The position numbers and the translations under genes were made by a program. The notes under the pieces were generated by a model. That model did no database searches. It saw nothing but the letters and a program-made list of their open reading frames with translations, and was not told the origin of the DNA. Source: Taenia hydatigena (Eukaryota > Platyhelminthes > Cestoda > Cyclophyllidea > Taeniidae). Taken from it: a stretch of 64,000 nt of DNA. Where the stretch lies: the NCBI GenBank assembly GCA_036345935.2, contig JADWOT020000003.1, forward strand, positions 17,626,509 through 17,690,508, given 5' to 3'. Of this stretch, positions 1-10,999 are shown in pieces (positions within the stretch are counted from its first letter, which is position 1; every line of letters starts with the position of its first letter).

Positions 1-1739
1 ACACTTCCTCCGACCCGCCTAAGTTTTAGTCATTTTCTTTAAGGTTTGTTATTAAGTAGGTGTCCTTGTAGCAGTAGTCGTAGCACTTTATTTCATTTAT
101 CTTTTAGTTTTCGGGCCTTAATGTTTGTGATTCTGCTGGATGGTGTGACCTCCAAACAACGTCAGTGAACCCCAGCTCTTCTGCTTGTCCACAATACATT
201 CTACGCAGCAATTTTTGCTAGAGGTTGCTCGAAAGTTATGCTACTCGGGCATAGAATTAACACCTAATCATTCATGACTTGATTGGGATATATTTTGCTT
301 ACCGTCTCTACTTATAATTCACGGATTGCTTAGTTGCTCAAATTCAAGCTACCCGGTCGCATGGCATTGTCTCAACCCTTCATCCTCTCCATTCATTGCC
401 CACTTTTGACAGTTCACATCGCTGCAGTGCATATAAGTGCCTTGGAGGCGGAAGATGGCATAGTAATTTGGCAGAATATGTATTTCTGATGTACAGGAGG
501 GCTAAAGACTATTGACATGGCCGAGATTTAGCATAAACCTAGACTGATCAGTAGTGTCTCTTATTTGCCCATGACGCCGGGTTCAGGTAAGAGCATGAGA
601 GTAGCAAAGTATCCTCACCAGTGTCAAACATACTAGTCATCTTGCAACTGATAGTTTTCTTTTGAGCATTAAAAGTCTTTGCACATCCCTTAATTGTCGA
701 GAACAAAGCTTGGTCAAATAAACTTTCACCAAAAGCGACTCAGGTTGGCAAAAAACTTGATTCTTTTATCAAAATATACAGAAAAGATGAATTTCAAAGA
801 AAATAATGGGCAAGTTGAAGAGGTAAATGAATGGATAGTTTAATTTTTAAAGTTAGTTGGGACAAATGACTGATATTTGTCTTACCCTCGTCAAATACAG
901 AGGCTGAACGGAATGCAAATCCACTTTCCACACGCAGCAGTACTTGTTTAAGTCCATGGTCGCCTAAAAGGAGCTCATCACCTTCTACAATTGTGATCTC
1001 ATCCTTCTGAGAAGGTCTCTTTTCCTAGCCTAAGGTTCCTAGACTTCCATTAGCATGTCATTATATGCCTTTTTAGGGCTTCAGGTGAGACTCAGTCATT
1101 CAAAATGTCTCCTTAGGTGGCAGCCCATTCAGTTTTGTTTAGAGCCTCTCTTAAGTGAGCTGTTTCGCACATTAAAAAGCTTTTAATTCTGTTGTCCTTC
1201 TACGAACCGATTTCTTTTGCCAGGTTAGTGATGCGTCAAATTTGAGGATTCCAAAAGATCCTACTAAAAACCTAATCATGCCACTGTTTAAGAAGACTAG
1301 CAGATTTATTTGAGTAATAAGTACTTTGACATAACATTTTGAGCATTAAGATATATGTACAGCTCTTCCTTAATTTCCTAAATAATTTCGCATCATTTTA
1401 GAAACCCACCTTCATGACGGTGTTACGGGATGTAGCATTAGTTAGTCCCATCGCCTGCTAGCACTAAAGAAGAGAAGTTATGGTGTCTACATGTCATCAT
1501 CAAGGTAAGGGGATGTCTTGATAGCTGGCAAACACTTCTACTTGCCCTCTGTCACAGCAAGAGTTAGTATTAAGTAGTGGCACACAGGGCATTCGTCTTT
1601 TTGGGTTAATTTTGCATTTCGCCACCATCAGTGTGGTCCTACACGTCTTTTCTGAAGTCGAAAGAAACCGAAATACCAGAGGAGAAAGCAAATATATATT
1701 GTGCTTTTATTGTTCATCTCCACTGACTTGCAAGCGCAA
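1..1739. other. Intergenic, nothing recognised
   Basis: AT-rich sequence on both strands. The only open frames are short and resemble no protein I recognise, and I saw no RNA gene and no repeat shared with the rest of the window. It may contain introns of a gene lying outside the window. Confidence 0.4.
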
Positions 1740-2095
1740 CCTTCAGTACTGAGTACTAGGAGCTCTAAATTCTGTGCATAAGTGGCTAAAATGCAGGTAA
1801 CTTGATTAGCAGATGCTACTGTTTAGTCAATTAGTAGCGAGGTTCTCCTGTTGGTAACGCAAATGACCCTCCTAATAAGCCAACAGGAGGAGTCATGTAA
1901 CTGATTTATGAAAAAACATACCTCCTATTTTTGGGTTGCTGCTAAAAAGTTTGTAATTGCTTCACATTTAAATCGAATTTTGACCAGGGATAGACATAAT
2001 GTTGACAAAGAATTCATAATTTGCTTTCAAACTCTCTATAGCAGCTGTTTTCCTGCTCTTTGCTTTATTTCTTTCCGTGCACAGATTCGTAGATA
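1740..2095 (+). repeat. Family P fragment carrying the TACTA palindrome module
   Basis: A near-palindromic segment around 1,815-1,835 (GCTACTGTTTAGTC, then AATTAGTAG) recurs at about 21,378 and 31,553. The 60 bases after it (CTCCTGTTGGTAACGCAA, then AACAGGAGG) match the copies at about 21,410 and 6,965. The 60 bases before it, with AGTACTGAGTACT at about 1,748, match AGCACTTAGTACT at about 26,449. Several blocks occur in the same order, so this is a dispersed repeat rather than chance. It appears to be an isolated 3' part of the larger family P. Confidence 0.5.
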
Positions 2096-2291
2096 TTAAC
2101 ATAAAGGTACGCTAGTAATAAATCATATTTCATTATTGTACAGCTAATTGAAGATTTAGAAAAGACCCGCCGAGTAAAGCGTCAATAAAGAATTAATCCT
2201 AAATAACCCACGCAACTTGTAGGCTTAAAGATTATTTTGCCTCATCAAGTGCTTTAAATGCTCACAAATTTTAAATTCTGTGCTTTCTTAC

Positions 2292-3306
2292 CTTATACAC
2301 AATAGGGATTGGAGAAAGACTTTCACTGTCCCGATAAATAAGTGTTAAAATTTTACATAATTGACTCATTGAAATTCTCGTCCCATTTAAAGTATTTGCT
2401 GCAATTTTAAAACATAACATTGCTTCTTCAGGAGCGAAGGGGTTTTCGGGTACACGCTTTTTAAGACTGAATCAAATTTCGTCCAATCTCTTCCTGCAAA
2501 ATTAATGATGCTTTTGAAGAAGTTCGAGTCATAAAAAGTATGTTTATTAGTGTGGATTGCAATAATTGTTCCCTTGGTGATCTTGTAGAAGACAGAAACA
2601 ATGTTATTTCCTGACATATGCGCAAGAGTGGAAAAAAACTTGACCTCAACTCCAATTAATGACCTCTTCTCCCTGCGACACTGACCTTAGAGTTTCACTG
2701 GCTTGATTCTCTGTAAGATAAGCCAATGTTCTGTTGGATTTTTTTCAACAATTGCCGATAAGCAAAACATTAAAAGTATTCTTGGTGATCTCACTGATTT
2801 TTTAAGTTTCAACTGTGCCAACTTATCCTTCCGATTTTCTATCAGCATTCTTAAACGCAAAAAAGGTACACTTCTTAATGTCCATCTTAAATTAAACTTA
2901 GTCTTCCTGAGCCACTTTCTCACGAACTGCCACTTGCTTTCTTGTAGGATACTGGACCGAAATGCCTTCCACTCTTTGAAGTGGTCCTGACGACCTTTTG
3001 AAACAACGAGCACGCCACTTTGCGGCATCTTAACGTGATATTTTGTAGACAAAATCTAGACTTCGGTTTCCTTTGCAGTGGAATATCCACTGTTTTTGTC
3101 AAGGTAGTGCTTGATTTGCCTCTAGGGACAATAAACCTACCAAAGAATGTCTTATACCTCAAATACAGGTAGACATCGCTGTATTCGAAGTGTCCGCATA
3201 GTCTATACGAATTTTCCTCTTCCAACGCACGTAAAATACGCTGTGGCGCTCCTGGCTATCCATTACTAAACCGAGTTTTGCCTCAACCTGTAGTTTTGTT
3301 GTGCAT
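2292..3306 (-). CDS. Possible multi-exon gene or young pseudogene, unidentified
   Basis: Read on the minus strand, a frame starting at an ATG (3,304-3,306) can be followed through exons 3,288-3,306, 3,158-3,251, 2,924-3,121, 2,699-2,885 and 2,292-2,610. The separating introns have GT/AG ends and lengths of 36 (3,252-3,287), 36 (3,122-3,157), 38 (2,886-2,923) and 88 nt (2,611-2,698). The first four exons give 166 codons without a stop, rich in Lys, Arg and Leu. The last exon starts after TATGTCAG and ends at a strong donor (AAG|GTAAGA), but needs a one-base shift near 2,460 to stay open; that is either a disabling mutation or a sign the model is wrong there. The gene would continue below 2,292. 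I recognise no domain. Two 36-nt introns are the best support because lactate dehydrogenase in this window has two as well. Rival reading frames in the last exon also look protein-like, so this is a hypothesis. Confidence 0.3.
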
Positions 3307-3985
3307 ATCCAAATGAAGTACAATTTATTGTTTTTTACTTCATTAGTCATCGTTGCCAGCGAAAAAAGGATTCTAAGTACGCAGGAACATCGCTATCAAA
3401 TTGAGAAATTATCATCCACAAACCTCGTCAGTTCTCACTGGCTTTAATCTAGACCTCAAACTCCAATGACTAAGCTGCCAACATTGTAGTTTAAAATTTT
3501 TAAACAAAACTGAATTGCAGGAGGACAAATTCAACAACTTAAAGATGTCAGCAGCACCATTTAATCAAGCCAATCCCATACTTTTAGTCTCAAGGATGTT
3601 CCGATAAGCTTCATGGCTGGCAAGCGCGGTTTAAATGAACAACAACTTGCTTCTCTTTAACTGGTTACAATGCATTTAAGCCACGGAAAGCAGAATTTTC
3701 TTGTGGATAGCTTGATCTGCTAAAACCTACCAAAGGCATTCTCGAGGTATTGCAACGTAGCCGCAGATAAATGAACTTCTACTGAAATTGAACTGGCTGA
3801 AGACAGTCCTTGGCAAATCGTGTGTGACCTAGAACTAGGCACAGCAACTAGCTTAAAGCGGCTTTAAAGTTTTGCAGTTGATAAATATTCCAGATAAACT
3901 ATTCATCTCGACCAAACTGAACCAAATTTGCAACGACGACTTTAGCAAACTTCGTCTTTTGTGGTAAACTCGAAAATTTTTTTTA
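3307..3985. other. Intergenic, nothing recognised
   Basis: AT-rich stretch with no supported exon. It could contain the 5' end of the possible minus-strand gene that ends at 3,306, but I found no clear splice donor or promoter. Confidence 0.35.
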
Positions 3986-3989
3986 TAGA

Positions 3990-6900
3990 GTGAAACCTAT
4001 TTTGCTCACACCTTTTGATTATGCATGATTAAGTTATAAAAAGTCTTTCATCAATGTGTAGATAATTCGTCAACGTCAATTCTAAACCTGGATTTAAATA
4101 ATTACTCTCTAATTTGTCGGTCAAAGGTGCCTTTAGGCAGGAAGCTCTTTCTCATGATAGCCACTGCTCCCAGTTGCTATTTACTGCAAAGGTAGTTCAC
4201 TGTTCCGCCGGTGCTGCCTGGAAATACCATTCTCGGGAATGGTTGATAAGATTATGACTTGAGGTGCACTGCGTCTTCTTAGACGACTGCATGTAACAGC
4301 CAAATCTCCATCTAAACCATGCCATCATCGAATTTTGTTATTCCATTAAGTCCACTGGCGGTCATAATTCCCACTTCGGGTTAAAATTGTATCGGTCTAT
4401 GCAGGAAAGACCTGCATTCAACCGATCATGCAAAGCGCTCCCTCCTCTCGAGTGAGTCACGTCTCTAAATATGTTCTCAAGGCCAGTGATAAATAGTAAT
4501 GTCGCGACGCGCTTTATGCTGGGAGGATGGGGTCTGCGCTACCAGCTAATTGTTCTCTCAGGGGTTAACATCCTCCGAAAGATCCGATGGGGAGAGGAGG
4601 TAAAATATCAACCTTTACTACTTAGCAATAATAGAGAAAACACGATTTGCACAGTCAAGCCTAGCACAAAAAACTAATTTGCTTCTCATTGTAACCTTAG
4701 CAATAGTTGCCAAAAAAAGTATTTGAGATTACAACTCTTATTGCATGTAGCAGCAGTACGTGATGTCAAGAATGTTTACCCCATGGAGAATGCGCATGAC
4801 CTAAGACTATCGCTTGTTAGCATTGTAATACCAGGTTCTAAGAAAGAAAATTATACTAATGATGCGCATTAAAGGGATGAACCCTAACCCTCGTGCAAAT
4901 AATCGAATCATCGATTTTTAATATCGCACTAGGATCATGAGGAGTAATCATGGTCCCTGTGGGCTCGGATAAATCGATTTTTGAGAAGAGGTTTAAGCTG
5001 TATCCGACCAATCTTGAAAGGTTGTCTTTCATCTCAAGTTATTCGTCTCCCAAAATATGCCCTCTCGGCAGGGATAGTTAGTTTGAAAAGAGATAGGACG
5101 GATGGTTAAAACGCTTTTTTCATAGTAGACTCATCTTTAATGGCAGGCGGCTTGTGTTGCTTGAAATGTTTTAAGAAGATCAAACAGGGCAATGCGGTGC
5201 CTCTAAGCGTGTAAGTTGAATAATTACTTAAATATAAAGCTAGGGTGTAGGCGTCAGAAGAACATCTAGTCACCAGGCAATTCCGCCATCTCTATAATTG
5301 GTTTAAAAATACACTGTCGGAATCATAGCATTAGTGTGACGAGCCTGATGTTGGTCTCCACTTCCAGTTAATTGTGCTCTTAGAAAAGATTGCTAGCTTC
5401 AAAGCTCAATTTTGATGGATTTCACAACCAACGCTCAGGTCAGCATGTACCGTTGATTAGATAACGATGCGCGGACTTATTTTGGTCCGAGCGCTATTAG
5501 TTCTTGGAGTTTGTAAGGCTTATAACGACCAAGTGTGGTAAGAAATGGACTAACTAGGCATGCATACAGACTTTCCCATTTTGATCAGTTATATAAGAGA
5601 ATCTCTTTACACCTTTCCTACATTATCAGCTCTACTCTTGTTATTATTATCTTGACTACTTGTTTCTAAGTTATGGAGGTGCTTCCTGTTTGGTGACAAC
5701 TCAAAAGACAACATCATTACCAAATCTTAGGTCATTAGTTGTGGAAAACCTTCGTAGGAGTAAGCGTATCCCTACGGCATACGCGTAAACATAGAGCGGA
5801 AAAGAAGAAGAAAACCGTTTAATGGCTGGTCCAAGTTGTGTAATCATCCTAAATTAGGCATCTATGCCTATAATTTTGCAGTTCAAATGGTTTTATTTGT
5901 AGGTCAAACAATTTTTTATTCACTGAGATGTTGTATGATGAGGTTTTGAAGCACGGTTCTTCCTAAATCCTTAATACTACCTCTGGACCTTAGGGAAAAC
6001 TGCCCTTGATGGTTGCAAAGGAAAATAGAGACAACTAGTGTTAGCTTGCCTTGTTGGTAATAACATTTTAGGAATTGTAGCCAACTTCATCTGATTACTA
6101 TCTATTCCACTTGTTTAACGTCAAATTAACTGGCCACTTTGACTACAAATTCCCCGTTTCCAGTTTACCCAACCATCATGGGCTCCTTGAATTGGGACGT
6201 AGATCCTCCTTTGCTCTACTACCTTATAATGGAACTGGAGTGATACCCGCCAATCACCACGGTCTTAGTGTGTGTGAGAGAACGTAAAAAGAGGTAAAGA
6301 ACTTCGTTGGCCCAAAAACACTTCCTTTAATATCTAAGTAAACCAATCATCCAACTGATGAGGCATAAATGGTGACCAGATGTTGTCAGCAATCAAATGT
6401 TGGCATGCATAAGGAGGCTTTTTAATCATAAAACTTATGTTAAAATTAAAATATTTCTACGCACGAATACTACGGCAGCGCTCAACTCCATTAAATTATG
6501 TTATTCAGTTTCCTAATCTGAAAATTTAGCATACCATACTCCTGTTTTGTCTCAATCATTCAAGGGGGTGTTGCATACATTAAATCTCATAAACTCATAA
6601 ATAGGCAGTGGCTATTGAGATGAGTGGTTTAAGACAAGTTCGTGACCTTTGAAGGCCATTTCTCTGTTTCCTGAGCGTATACTTTTGCTTCGCAAGTTGT
6701 TTCCACTAAGCTAGTGAGGAGCCATCATTTTAGCGAAAGGAAAATTAAATTGAGGATTCGCAGGTATCTACAACTCATACCGGGTAATAAAACTGCATTT
6801 GAATGACAGGTTGGCCTTAAGCCTCTTGGTCGGGGGTACGGAGAAACCAATTCCAGGTAACAAAAGTTTAATGAGATTTACTAGCACATGAATGTAGATT

Positions 6901-8210
6901 ATACTGAAACGCAATTAAACAGATCTGCAGATACTACTTCTATATCAATAAGTAGAGCTTTCACCCTGTTGGTCGTGGGAACGACTCCCTTTGATTGGCC
7001 AACATGAAGAACAAACCTCTAAGTAATCAGAACTCGATTCGCCCAGAGTGAGCTGTGACTAAAATCTGACTTCTAATTTTTAGTCAAGTCTAAAGCTGCG
7101 CCTCCATGCAGTGCAGATTAACCTTAGTTTCTACATCTCTAGTCTTTTCGCCCACGTCTAGAGATGCTTCATATTTGAGGCGAGATAGTACAAGATCTTT
7201 TAAAATTAAGGCAGACGGAATGCCGATATGAATTTCTGGAAGTGCTTTTAAAACATCTCTGGCAGTTGTTTTCCTCCACTTCAGTCTCACAATTCTTGCG
7301 CTCGGATTTTGGCATTATCCTCTTCTATAATTGAATGCTTCCTTTGCCGCGCCTTATTGGTCAAATCATAGTGCAGCCTAGAGAATGAACACCACGTTCA
7401 TCCCTATACTGATCCATAATGTTAGATTTTCTACCATTTTTCGATGTTAACAAAAATTTAGTACCTAGTTAAACGGGCATTTTAACGAGCTTATCAGGAA
7501 GAAAATGCTTCACCATTGATGGCCTTGGAAGAGAGGACATTACATCTAGTATATCCTGCAAATAATGACTTAACTTATTATACGATGCCAATCTGTTTCA
7601 GATAATCACTTGAATATTGTAGAGCAATTCGCTAGCATAAATTCTCCTTGGATGGAAGCGAGCTCTGAATGGATCGAGAAATTATGACACCTTCTGCCTG
7701 CTTCATTAGTAAGGCAGGAATAATGGCATGATATTTATAAATGAGAATTTGCTTGCGTGTTTGATGTGTACATTTCGATTCCTCATCTGCCATTACCCTC
7801 CTACACACCTAAATTATCCTGTCAAATGGCAATGTTTTCACTAGTCGATTAACTGCCTCAACGCAATCTTTGTTGTCTACATTGCATGTGAACATTTACA
7901 CTAACAAGCAAAATGCAGGTGAAGATTCTACAAAAGCCCCAGCCCCCATCATTCGCAATGAATGTATGAGAGAAGCCGCCTTCCTCGACGCCTGCTATTT
8001 ACTCGAGGAGTTTTCTCAAACGCCTCTAGATTGATCTTGAGTCCGCATTTCTACCAGCCCAACTAGAAAATTGAGTCCTTCTGATGAACCGACAAGTCCC
8101 CACGGAAGAGTGTCAAGGTTTCAATAAGAATTTCAATAGACCCTACCAACCGGTACCAGTTTCATGACAGTCCTGTCAAAATTGCTATCTTTTAATCACC
8201 AAACCCATCA
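3990..8210 (+). repeat. Family P copy E, degenerate large dispersed repeat
   Basis: Successive blocks match other copies in the same order and orientation. 4,190-4,280 (TTCTCGGGAATGGT) matches 23,870-23,940. 4,930-5,480 (CCAAAATATGCCCTCTCGGC, later ACTTCCAGTTAATTGTGCTC and CCGTTGATTAGATAACGA) matches 27,460-27,835. 5,560-5,690 (CAGACTTTCCCATTTTGA) matches 19,207-19,320. 5,823-5,860 (AGTTGTGTAA, TCCTAAATTAGG) matches 20,256-20,300. 6,110-6,200 (GTCAAATTAACTGGCCAC) matches 20,455. 6,355-6,375 (AACTGATGAGGCATAAATG) matches 30,650. 6,945-7,010 matches 1,830-1,890. 7,690-7,720 matches 32,219-32,245. 8,074-8,200 (TTCTGATGAACCGACAAG) matches 22,480-22,600. No coding capacity survives. Boundaries are approximate. 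Confidence 0.55.
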
Positions 8211-10410
8211 TTGCATGATTAAGCCAGTGAATTTGACAAATGACGTTTTTTAAGGGATCTCATGCTCATTAGTTTGCATCGTAAAAATACCAAGTTGTTA
8301 GGCTGAGTTCAGATGTAGCAAAACGTCTCATGAATTAAATCATAATAGAACGACACTAAAACTTGCCTTTCTTACAGTCAGCAAGCGAAATTGGGTAACC
8401 ATTACTGCATCTGCAATAATTTTCATAATTTTTGACAAGGAAATCATTGTTTTACCAAATTTATTTATTGTCTATGGAATTTGGCCTCTTTTGGCCTAGA
8501 CTGTCACATTAGCACCGCACAGTTGATTGTACAATCAAACAGTCAGATGGGTGTGCAGAAATCTTGCCTCTATCCCTGATGGAGGCCTTCTAAGTGGTGT
8601 AACAAATTTCCTCTAAAATGCAAGATAAAATCTGTGGTCCGACATGTTTTAAAAACAGACAGAATAATCAAACATGCTGGCGAAAGTCATTGACCACTGG
8701 AAATGGCTACTTAAATTTTAAAAAATAAAATGGCAACTTACCTTTCACCCTGTTGCCAACAATGGAGGTCTGACCTTAAGAAGAAGACTGTTTTAGCTGT
8801 TTATGCGTAAAAACATCAAGAAAGAAGGGAGTGTGGAATCGGTCTTCTTCCTTGGGTCAAATAGAAAAGTTTCCCCTTTTTTATTCCATCCTCCCAAAAT
8901 GCGAAGAAGTTTGATTGCCAGCACTCTTACCAGCTAGTTAATGCAAGCTAACCATCTTTTTATTTCACTCGTTAACTTTTCCACGTTCTAATTAAGTCCT
9001 CATATTTTCTGTAACTTTTGGTGGGGAGACTTCAAGCCTGCACTGTCTTGATACATTGCTGATAAAGCTTGTTTAGAACCTGCCTTATCGGCGGAAATGT
9101 AGAGGCAATTGAAGCCTTTTGATTTTCAAAGATGCAAAACGATCACTCTCTGGATTTCACAAACGATGTCATCAAAGTCTTTTTTGCCAAGCGGCGTCTC
9201 GTATCCGAGTCCGGCGTCACAAATACGCTACAGGCATCATTTGTTAGTTTATTGCTTTGCCAAAATTTTTGCAAACAATATAAATTTTAGAGTCACAGAC
9301 TAAATAAAGAACGCTTCTGATCTGAAAATACTGTGCGTTGATGCTAATCGTGTTGCAAGGAATTAAAGGATGACGAAAGCTGCTAAGGGGGTCAGTTATA
9401 TTGTTAAAGTAGTCGCAAGTCAGGCAGACGTTATAATATTCTATTTACATCCCATTCAGTAGCAAAGATCTCAGAGTATCACAAGACGTTCTATCCTAGT
9501 GTAAACCCTCGCTAATTGGGGTGTAGCAACTTTCATTGGTCTTTGCATTTAAAGGATTATAGGTAATTATTTCAAAAAGACTTCCGGAACCGGGAATTAA
9601 AAGGATGCTAAGGGTCGAATATTACAAGAACGGGGAAAAAACCGAATAAACAACTTTCTGATTAGGAATGTCACTTGTCTCGCACCCCAGCTCGTGGATA
9701 ATTGAGAGACATTCAATTATCTTCCCATTTAGGGGAGTCCTGATGAGAGTCCACTAGCTCCTCCCGGCATCTGTGTGACTATAGGCCAGCGCATCTGTCA
9801 GTCACAGTAGTTTACCTTTTCGCCTTGCTGGCACAGTCTACTAGCTACGTCCAGGACTTTTAACTCCATCCTAACGCTAAAGATAAATCACAAGTTCTAA
9901 TAAAACGCTTTATTACGGTCCCCAAGAAGATCCACTGACTAAAAATCAACCTACATTTAGTCTGGGAGATTCATAATAATTACAAACTAGGATATTTAGC
10001 ATAATTTAGTTACACATATAAGTAGGGTAAAGACTTTTGCATAATTTTTGCAATGAACTAAAACTCGAGGCGCCTTTATAATTATGTACTTACTTGCATC
10101 TAGTACACAAGAGTCATGGTATGAAATACACCCCAATTTGTTATCAACATAAGAAATAAAATCAGCAAATGTAAATTGTTGCGTGCATCTTAGCAATAAA
10201 AGAGTTTAATGGGGACATTTTCCTGTGAGCTTAAACCCAATTCGTTCAAGTCCTTACTGCGTATTAATTAATATTTTAAAGTAGCATGAGCTCTAAATAA
10301 TGTGTGCCTATTAATGCAGAAAGCAATTACTCCTTCTCTGACGGTCGCTTTTAGCTCGGCCAAGCGCCGCGTGCCGCCAGGCAGTAGAGAGGAGTGAATG
10401 TATTTCGATG
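8211..10410. other. Intergenic, nothing firmly recognised
   Basis: No supported exon or RNA gene. The first few hundred bases may be the far end of family P copy E. The short open frame at 9,109-9,303 resembles nothing known. Confidence 0.35.
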
Positions 10411-10417
10411 TTCGTTC

Positions 10418-10507
10418 GACTGCCAGTCTCGGTTGCGGTCACTTGGGTAGCCATGTTACCTTTGCTGGGTGGACTGGCCTCTGGGCTATCCAAAAATTCT
10501 TCTTTCC
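10418..10507 (+). repeat. Left terminal direct repeat of family T mini-element
   Basis: About 90 bases beginning GACTGCCAGTCTCGG and including TGGGTGGACTGGCCTCTGGG. They are repeated directly at 10,902-10,999 (GACTGTTAATTTCGA, then CGAGTGGACTGACCTCTGG), 484 bases downstream. The reverse complement matches 33,600-33,655 (GCCCAGAGG, TCAG, ATGGCCACC) and 38,780-38,825. Confidence 0.55.
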
Positions 10508-10642
10508 ATAGGCTCCTAACCCTAACTGAATTAGGACTTCGACAATACAAAAATACGCAATACCCTATCTTCACGGATCTGTGTTAAATTTTGTACTCCA
10601 TTTCAAAAACGTGCTTTTTGACCGGTTTTCTAAATTTTACTA

Positions 10643-10903
10643 ATGGACAAGCATGATGGCAAGCAAAATCCTCAGTCTCCAAATTCAATTCTTAAACCGG
10701 ACGAAGCCATGAATCCAGCAGAATTTAAAAAAGGGATTCGTGAAGTTGCGGTCAAGTACTGCCTCTGTTGCATTGAAATTTTGCCTACGAGTGTTTTCTT
10801 TCGGCACCGATTGCGCTGTGATGGCTGCCGCAAGAGAATCATCAAAGGGAGTGTCAAGGATGATATTCATAAGACAGAAGCGATGCAGTGCTTTGCTGCT
10901 TGA
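10643..10903 (+). CDS. Small ORF with paired Cys-x2-Cys motifs inside the family T element
   Basis: An intact 86-codon frame starting at a real ATG, about 135 bases past the left terminal repeat. Its stop codon lies just at the start of the right repeat. Cysteines at residues 40, 42, 43, 59, 62 and 83 and His55 give a C-x2-C-x15-C-x2-C spacing (40/43 and 59/62), as in zinc-ribbon-type folds. The N-terminal 38 residues are polar and probably disordered; the C-terminal part is basic. The segment RLRCDGCRKR (residues 56-65) has relatives in reverse complement in two other copies: 33,060-33,100 reads LRCDG but with stop codons at an Arg and a Cys position, and 45,421-45,465 reads RLPCNGRR. Conservation of this frame across copies suggests a once-coding segment. 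I recognise no named family. Expression is unknown. Confidence 0.35.
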   Translation: MDKHDGKQNPQSPNSILKPDEAMNPAEFKKGIREVAVKYCLCCIEILPTSVFFRHRLRCDGCRKRIIKGSVKDDIHKTEAMQCFAA

Positions 10904-10999
10904 CTGTTAATTTCGATTGAGGTCATTAGGGTGGCCATATTTCCTTTGTCGAGTGGACTGACCTCTGGACCATGCCAGTGGTCCCGATTTTCTTTCTGT
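10902..10999 (+). repeat. Right terminal direct repeat of family T mini-element
   Basis: Direct partner of 10,418-10,507: the blocks GACTG, TTGAGGTCATTAGGGTGGCC, GTGGACTGACCTCTGG and ATTTTCTTTC correspond in order. It keeps CATGCCAGTGGTC, which is lost from the left copy but present (as reverse complement) at 33,597 and 38,780. Confidence 0.5.

Larger units (their letters stand above)
10418..10999 (+). mobile_element. Family T mini-element with direct terminal repeats
   Basis: A unit of about 580 bp: left repeat (10,418-10,507), an interior with an 86-codon ORF, and right repeat (10,902-10,999). The size and paired direct ends recall terminal-repeat retrotransposons in miniature (TRIM), but those are normally non-coding, and I could not identify a primer-binding site or target-site duplication. 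A second copy with paired ends lies at 32,876-33,698 in the opposite orientation and has the same interior block (33,060-33,077), which supports one element type. The class is unproven; it could be a solo part of a larger LTR element. Confidence 0.45.
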
